DNA of 64,000 bases from Salticus scenicus (Eukaryota; Arthropoda; Arachnida; Araneae; Salticidae). Positions 59,430 to 64,000 of the stretch are shown piece after piece. Positions within the stretch are counted from its first letter, which is position 1; every line of letters starts with the position of its first letter. The notes below the pieces were generated by a model. It did not search any database and was not told where the DNA came from. It was given only the letters and a program-made list of their open reading frames with translations. Where the stretch lies: positions 267,988,700-268,052,699 of the forward strand of contig OZ005654.1 of the NCBI GenBank assembly GCA_963930645.1, given 5' to 3'. The position numbers and the translations under genes were made by a program.

Positions 59430-59957
59430 CCCGAATAAATTACTACGCCAGAAACGGCAAAGAAAAATATTGGAAATGCATACAGCTGTTTCGGCAGCCT
59501 TAAGCGTGCCGTCTTCAGTGCAAAAAGGATTCTGAACCTGTGGAAGTGCTCGTATTTATAGGAGAGGGGCCGAATTTAGTTCAACCAATAGGATTGCGGG
59601 AAAGGTGGGAGAGTGGCCAATAGGAATTTATTAAAGTTAACTGTGTAAACAGTAGAAAAATTAAGAAAATGTGGACTGAATATAAAATTTCCAACAGTCA
59701 GACAAATAGGGAATAGCGAAATCACAATTTACAAGGTTTTTAAAATTTTTATAAATATGAAAAGCTTCAAAGAAATCGAGTTCATGAATGGATTTAGGTT
59801 TGCAAATTATTTTAGCTGAATTAAATTTAAAATTTATCGGCACGCTTAAGGCTGCCGAAACAGCTGTATGCATTTCCAATATTTTTCTTTGGCGTTTCTG
59901 ACGTAGTAATTTATTCGGGTTTTAATATTCCAACGCCAGGTCTCCTGTTATTATTAA
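59430..59957 (-). mobile_element. 5'-truncated PLE with inverted terminal copy
   Basis: On the minus strand the frame (59837 down to about 59661) reads NFKFNSAKIICKPKSIHELD, FFEAFHIY and NLVNCDFAIPYLSDCWKFYI, the C-terminal end of the GIY-YIG protein, homologous to 25.15-25.32 kb. It continues into the 3' UTR with a hammerhead-like motif and the terminus CCCGAATAAATTACTACGCC (59430 side). Directly upstream, in the opposite direction, lies a second copy of the 3' end (59838-59957 plus strand). Inverted terminal copies are typical of PLE 'pseudo-LTRs'. The element sits in the satellite array. Confidence 0.85.
59477..59522 (-). ncRNA. Hammerhead-ribozyme-like motif, PLE copy B
   Basis: Read 5' to 3' on the minus strand: stem I TGCA, CTGAAGA (core CUGANGA), one extra C, stem II GGCA..TGCC around CGCTTAAGGC, GAAA, mini stem III CAGCTG, TA (the U16.1-H17 site), then TGCA closing stem I. 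All core elements of a type I hammerhead are in order. The single extra base after CUGAAGA departs from the textbook core. Stem II covaries with copy A (GGCA/TGCC here, GGTA/TACC there). A partial third copy lacking CTGAAGA is at 59838-59875 on the plus strand. Confidence 0.6.
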
Positions 59958-61734
59958 TCATGAAATATTACGAAATTCTCGCGTCATTAGTTTATTTTAA
60001 ACCGCAATTAAATACATTATCTGTATCTGGAGTTGAAGAAAAAATAAAAAATATATAACGGAAATTTTCTAAGGAAAAGGATCCACAGTAGTTTTATACA
60101 TTTAAAAGAATACACGTATTTAATTAATTATAACACATTAATATTTCAACCTAATTTGATATCATTTGGATGATTACAGTACGTCATCGGAATTGTTTTG
60201 TGGGGTCCTGTAAATAAATTATATAGTCTATACATATTATTTTTCTAGAGTAAACATGCTTTTAAGAAACTTTATAATATATGTTAATTCCATTTTGTTC
60301 AATGCAGCATAAACGCATTAATGTGCGCTTAAATAAAAATTTGTTCATAGGCTCTAATGTTACGAAATTCTTTTGTTTGTCTCCGTAAACGAACCATAAA
60401 CAATGTATACACAATTAAAAACTTTGCAGCTTATTCTACATTTTTCATGAATAATTGTTCGAAATTTGACTGATTACATTACACTGTCGGAACGCTTTTG
60501 AATGGTCCTGTAATTATGAAGCCTTAGAGCATGTATTTTCTCCAGAAAACATAAGATTAAGCATCTCAATAATGTACGCTAGTTTCATTTTGTTGATAGC
60601 AAAGTAATCAAAATGTGTTTAAACGAAATACACCCCATATGCTGTAATGACAAGATTTTGACGTGTCCCTGTACACAATCCATATAAAATATAGACATAA
60701 AAATTTATACAACTATTTCTATACAGAGCCTGAATGTATGTGCCAATTTTCAAGTCAGTCGGAGGACTTTTGCGCCCGCAATTGCGGTACATATGAATTC
60801 TGCCCGTAGACCGTAATGATAAGAAAAAATTTAATGTGTCCCTGTACACGAACTACCAAGGGAATACACACCCAAAACTTGAAAGATAATATTCCGTGTG
60901 ACTCATTAATATATGTATCAAATTGCAAGTCAATAGTTTGATTTTTCCGGTGGCTATTGCGGTACATACAAATTCTTCCAATAGGCCGTATTGATAAGAA
61001 AAACTTTGGCGTGTCACTCCACACGAACTACTACTAAAATACTTACCTAAAACTATACAGCTAATTCCATTGTGCTCATGAATATGTGTACCAAATTGCA
61101 AGTCAATAGCGTGATTTTTACAGCCGCTGTCGCGCAACAGAATAAAAGACAGACACAGAGGCGGAACCAAAAACCTTTTAGAGTCTCAACAGAGGGTCCC
61201 CACTGACGTATCGGCAAAAATTGAATGTCAATACCTTGATTTTTTCGGTGGCTTTCGCAGTACATACAAATTCTGCCCATAGGCCGTAATGATAAGAAAA
61301 AATCTGGTGTGTCTCTGAACACGGACTACAAATGAAATACACACCCAAAACTATACAGCTAAAATTTTGTGTGGCTCATTGATATGTGTACCAAATTGCA
61401 AGTCAATAGCTTGATTTTTGCGGCAGCTATCGCGGTACATACAAATTCTTCGCATAGGTCATAATGAAAATAAAAACTTTGGCGTGTCTCTGTACACGAA
61501 TTACAAATAGAATACACACCCAAAACCATGCAGCTGATTATGTGGGGTTCATGATCATGTGTACATAATTTGAAGTCAATAGCGTGATTTTTGTGGCCGC
61601 TATCGCGCGAAAGACAGTAACACAAACGGAACACAAAACCATTTTGAGTCTCAACACCGGGCCTCCACTGATGTGTGTGTTTCGGCAATAATTAGAAAAA
61701 TCCTCTTAATTTCATGCTACGCACAAAATGTATT

Positions 61735-61941
61735 TCAAGCATTACTTTTTACAGGGTGATCCAAAATATTTTGACTTTTAAAGGGTTATGAGAGTTAAAA
61801 TGAACAGAATTTCAGTTCCTATCAAAATAAAAAGCCAAAATATAAGTGGCTTTATTCACATTTTTATTTTGATAATGCCTGATGGTAGTACAGTATTCAC
61901 GAATTGTATATAAACATTAATAAAACCATCTATCACCTTCT

Positions 61942-61974
<33 letters not shown>

Positions 61975-62607
61975 AGAGAGAGTAACTGAAATTTTGTTCA
62001 TTTTATAGCTGATAAATTTTTGAATGTACACGATATATTTTTGGGGTTTTCATATATAAGTACCTCAATTTTTTTAGCTAAGTAGTCATGCAAGTGAAAA
62101 TTTTAAAAGCTTGCGCATGCGTAGTTTCAGATTACTTAGTAACAGTACTCATATTTCGTAAGATATTTAACATTTTTGCATTCTGATTGCAGTATGCTGT
62201 GTGTAAATTAGTACGCCAAGTTTCCAAAAAAGCGATTTGTACTGTGATAATACCATACGTGTTTTACTAAAAAACGTGTTAATAGTTTTTTTTTTTTTTT
62301 TTTTTTCAATTTTTTAAAGAAATCGTTATGTCTTAATTCATATTTGTGGAAGCCTCCTAATTACATGCTGCAGAAAAATCTCATTTCATACATCACTTTT
62401 TACAGGGTTATCCAAAATATTTTTATTTTTGTTTATTTTTTTTATTGGTCTCCTTTAGCTCTTCAGGACAAAGCTTTTGTTGAAACAAATGGGGTATACC
62501 AAGTGTTTTACACTCTTAAAGATTTAAGATAATTTCTTAAGGATTTTTCTAGATATTTTATAAAACGTCTAAATTGGAATATGTCCAATTAGTTACTGGG
62601 AGATAGT
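61735..62607. mobile_element. Foldback element, family F, copy 3
   Basis: Shares with copies 1 and 2: GAATTTCAGTT / AACTGAAATTTTGTTCATTT flanking a poly(T) hinge (61946-61973), CTCATATTTCGTAAGATATT, TGCATTCTGATTGCAGTATG and the right end TTTATAAAACGTCTAAATTG..ATGTCCAATTAG. The phrase ACTTTTTACAGGGTGATCCA (61744) recurs as ACTTTTTACAGGGTTATCCA at 62396. The left terminal repeat is missing. Confidence 0.7.
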
Positions 62608-63365
62608 ATAATTATCGTGTTATATTTAAAATGGTGTTAATACATACATAATATTATGCGAAAGATATAATATCAATACAATAAAATGAACTTTCATTTA
62701 AGATTTTATAATTTTGTTTTCTATTACGTAATGTTTTCACATAATCACTTTTTTTTTCGTTATTTATGCGATAAATTATCATATTTAGAGATTTCGATAT
62801 TTTTTAGTTTGCACATTGCTTATTCACGTTTCGGAGCCAAAATACAAATATTTTTTCTAATCATAATTCACGTTTAAGTAATTAAGTAAATCACAAAAAG
62901 GAAAAAAAAATCATAAAAAAAAAAAAATCTAAAAAAAAAATGCTGTTTACGTATAGCAGGTGATCCAAAATTTACAGAAAAATATATTTATATATTATTG
63001 AAAAAAATATTAATTGTAGCACTATGCGGATTTCACTGAAATGCACAGAAACACATAGGATTTTTTAAGTAATAGAAGATTATTACTAAATTAGTTTAAA
63101 TTTTCTATATAAGGTGATGCTTTAAATATAAAATTACTTTTATCAGCGGCACAGTATTTTTTTTTCTTGTTAGAACGATTAACAGCAGTAATAAGAAATA
63201 AATGTTTAATTTAAATATCCGTTAATATTTGTCATCATATGCAACACGCCAAAGTCAGAGTAGTCAGTATTTGCAATATGGAAATGTTTTAGAAGATGAC
63301 GTATCTGTTTAAAATTTGAGAGGATACAGAAAATATAGCATCATCTGTTAATTAAAAATGCTACT
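62608..63365. other. AT-rich gap
   Basis: No gene recognised. Another GGTGATCCAAAATTTACAG phrase lies near 62960, hinting at a further family F fragment. A-runs at 62905-62940. Confidence 0.45.
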
Positions 63366-63366
63366 A

Positions 63367-63605
63367 AGGTAAAAGCACCAGTAGTGGACCCTGTACCAGT
63401 AGTGGACACTTTTAAATTTAAACTTGGAAAATAAGCTGTCTATTCTGTCTGAAGGTTCGGCCAATGCTCAGGAAGGAAGGTATGGACCCCAACTTCCTTC
63501 ATGAGCATTGGTCGAACCTTCAGACAGAATAGAAAGCTTATTTTCCAAGTTTAAATTTAAAAGTGTCCACTACTGGTACAGGATTCACTACTGGTGCTTT
63601 TACCT
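63367..63605. mobile_element. 239-bp near-perfect hairpin MITE
   Basis: Ends AGGTAAAAGCACCAGTAGTG and CACTACTGGTGCTTTTACCT are perfect inverted repeats with TA on both sides (63365-63366, 63606-63607). Arms of about 110 bp remain almost identical (TTTAAATTTAAACTTGGAAA; CTGTCTGAAGGTTCG), with a short GGAAGG..CCTTC tip. The low divergence between arms suggests a young insertion or gene conversion. No coding. Confidence 0.92.
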
Positions 63606-64000
63606 TAATACTGTTTTATTTTTATTCATAAAAAATGTATAAATAAACTCATATTTTTTCTGCACATTGTGGTGAAAATGGCATTGTGCTACGGTCATTA
63701 GTTTTTAAATAATATAGATGTGCTTATTTGTTCTATAATTGGTACTTCTCAGCAGTTGAGTACTTTAATATTTTCGATGTATTTTATTTCTATAATGATA
63801 GGACAAAATATATTTATGCATCTTAGTTTAAGGAAAACATATAAAACAGGAATAAATAGGATATAGGAATAAATACATAATAAGGGTTGGTTGGTTGTGT
63901 TTTGTGTTGCACTAGTGCTGCGCAATGGGCAATTAGCGACTGTTTGGGACTCAACCCTAGAGGTGGTCTGGAGATATTTCAACACATTTTTGATCCTCCA
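63606..64000. other. Window edge, no gene seen
   Basis: AT-rich until about 63885, then a less AT-rich stretch (GTTGCACTAGTGCTGCGCAA; GACTGTTTGGGACTCAACCC). On the minus strand GGGTTGAGTCCC loosely resembles a pol III B box, so a SINE entering the window edge is possible. Confidence 0.35.

Larger units (their letters stand above)
58735..61690. repeat. Satellite array, ~175/300-bp units, interrupted by a PLE
   Basis: The block CGGTACATACAAATTCT (with variants) recurs at about 60784, 60958, 61257 and 61432 (spacings 174, 299, 175), with diverged units at about 60609, 60471, 60170 and 58764. Each unit contains RGCCGTAATGATAAGAAAAA, GTGTCYCTGTACACGAACTA, ATACACACCCAAAACTATAC and a GTACCAAATTGCAAGTCAAT phrase. 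Spacing shows a composite higher-order unit. The overlapping minus-strand frames with a repeated FFLSLRPMGRICMYR-type peptide follow from the repeat and are not evidence of a gene. Confidence 0.8.

Noticed and set aside
60619..61688. Overlapping minus-strand frames as a repeat protein
   Set aside because: They follow the satellite unit and shift frame between units; better explained as repeat DNA.
1..64000. CRISPR arrays, rRNA genes, operons, riboswitches
   Set aside because: No spaced identical short repeats, rRNA-like stretches or prokaryotic gene layout; the window is eukaryotic.

Overview
This is a visibly AT-rich animal genomic window, almost certainly arthropod and most likely arachnid. 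The basis is a Gypsy-type Gag with a CCHC zinc knuckle and an SR-rich tail of a kind I associate with spiders and ticks, mariner/Tc1 relics, a Penelope-like element with a GIY-YIG domain, tRNA-derived SINEs, many poly(A/T) and (TA)n tracts, and no operon-like coding. The species is inference. I found no intact host protein gene, rRNA or functional tRNA. Most short open frames lie in low-complexity DNA or inside transposon relics.

Layout. 0-1.3 kb: a broken Gypsy Gag-protease-Pol relic. 2.0-5.1 kb: a 3.1-kb foldback DNA element with a nested MITE. 5.2-6.0 kb: a complete-ended but internally deleted mariner. 7.5-9.0 kb: two tandem arrays, the second built of ~120/150-bp monomers that each carry a CTCF-like motif. 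10.8-11.0 kb: a broken but conserved protein block. 11.3-15.5 kb: MITEs, a foldback element and a Tc1 relic. 18.3-18.9 kb: a second Tc1 relic. 20.7-22.2 kb: diverged tandem repeats and inverted repeats. 24.6-25.6 kb: a Penelope-like element (PLE) with an inverted 5' part and a hammerhead-like 3' end. 27.7-36.6 kb: SINE fragments, hairpins and retroelement 3' ends with further hammerhead-like motifs. 38.9-46.8 kb: MITEs, a 1.3-kb element with a repeated subterminal motif, and a foldback element. 52.5-53.3 kb: a second broken Gag on the minus strand. 56.0-62.6 kb: foldback elements, a SINE palindrome inside a perfect 12-bp target duplication, a long inverted repeat ending at (TA)n, and a ~175/300-bp satellite interrupted by a second PLE copy. 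63.4-63.6 kb: a near-perfect hairpin MITE.

What stands out. The PLE copies at 25.5 and 59.5 kb share a compact RNA motif (CUGAAGA core, stem II, GAAA, a tiny palindromic stem III, then stem I). Stem II shows a compensatory C-G to U-A change between the copies, so this looks like a PLE-borne type I hammerhead ribozyme. Similar motifs sit beside polyadenylation signals at 30.4 and 33.5 kb. The other notable item is the tandem array of CTCF-like sites at 8.36-8.89 kb. The rest is a record of nested transposition in what is probably intergenic or intronic DNA.
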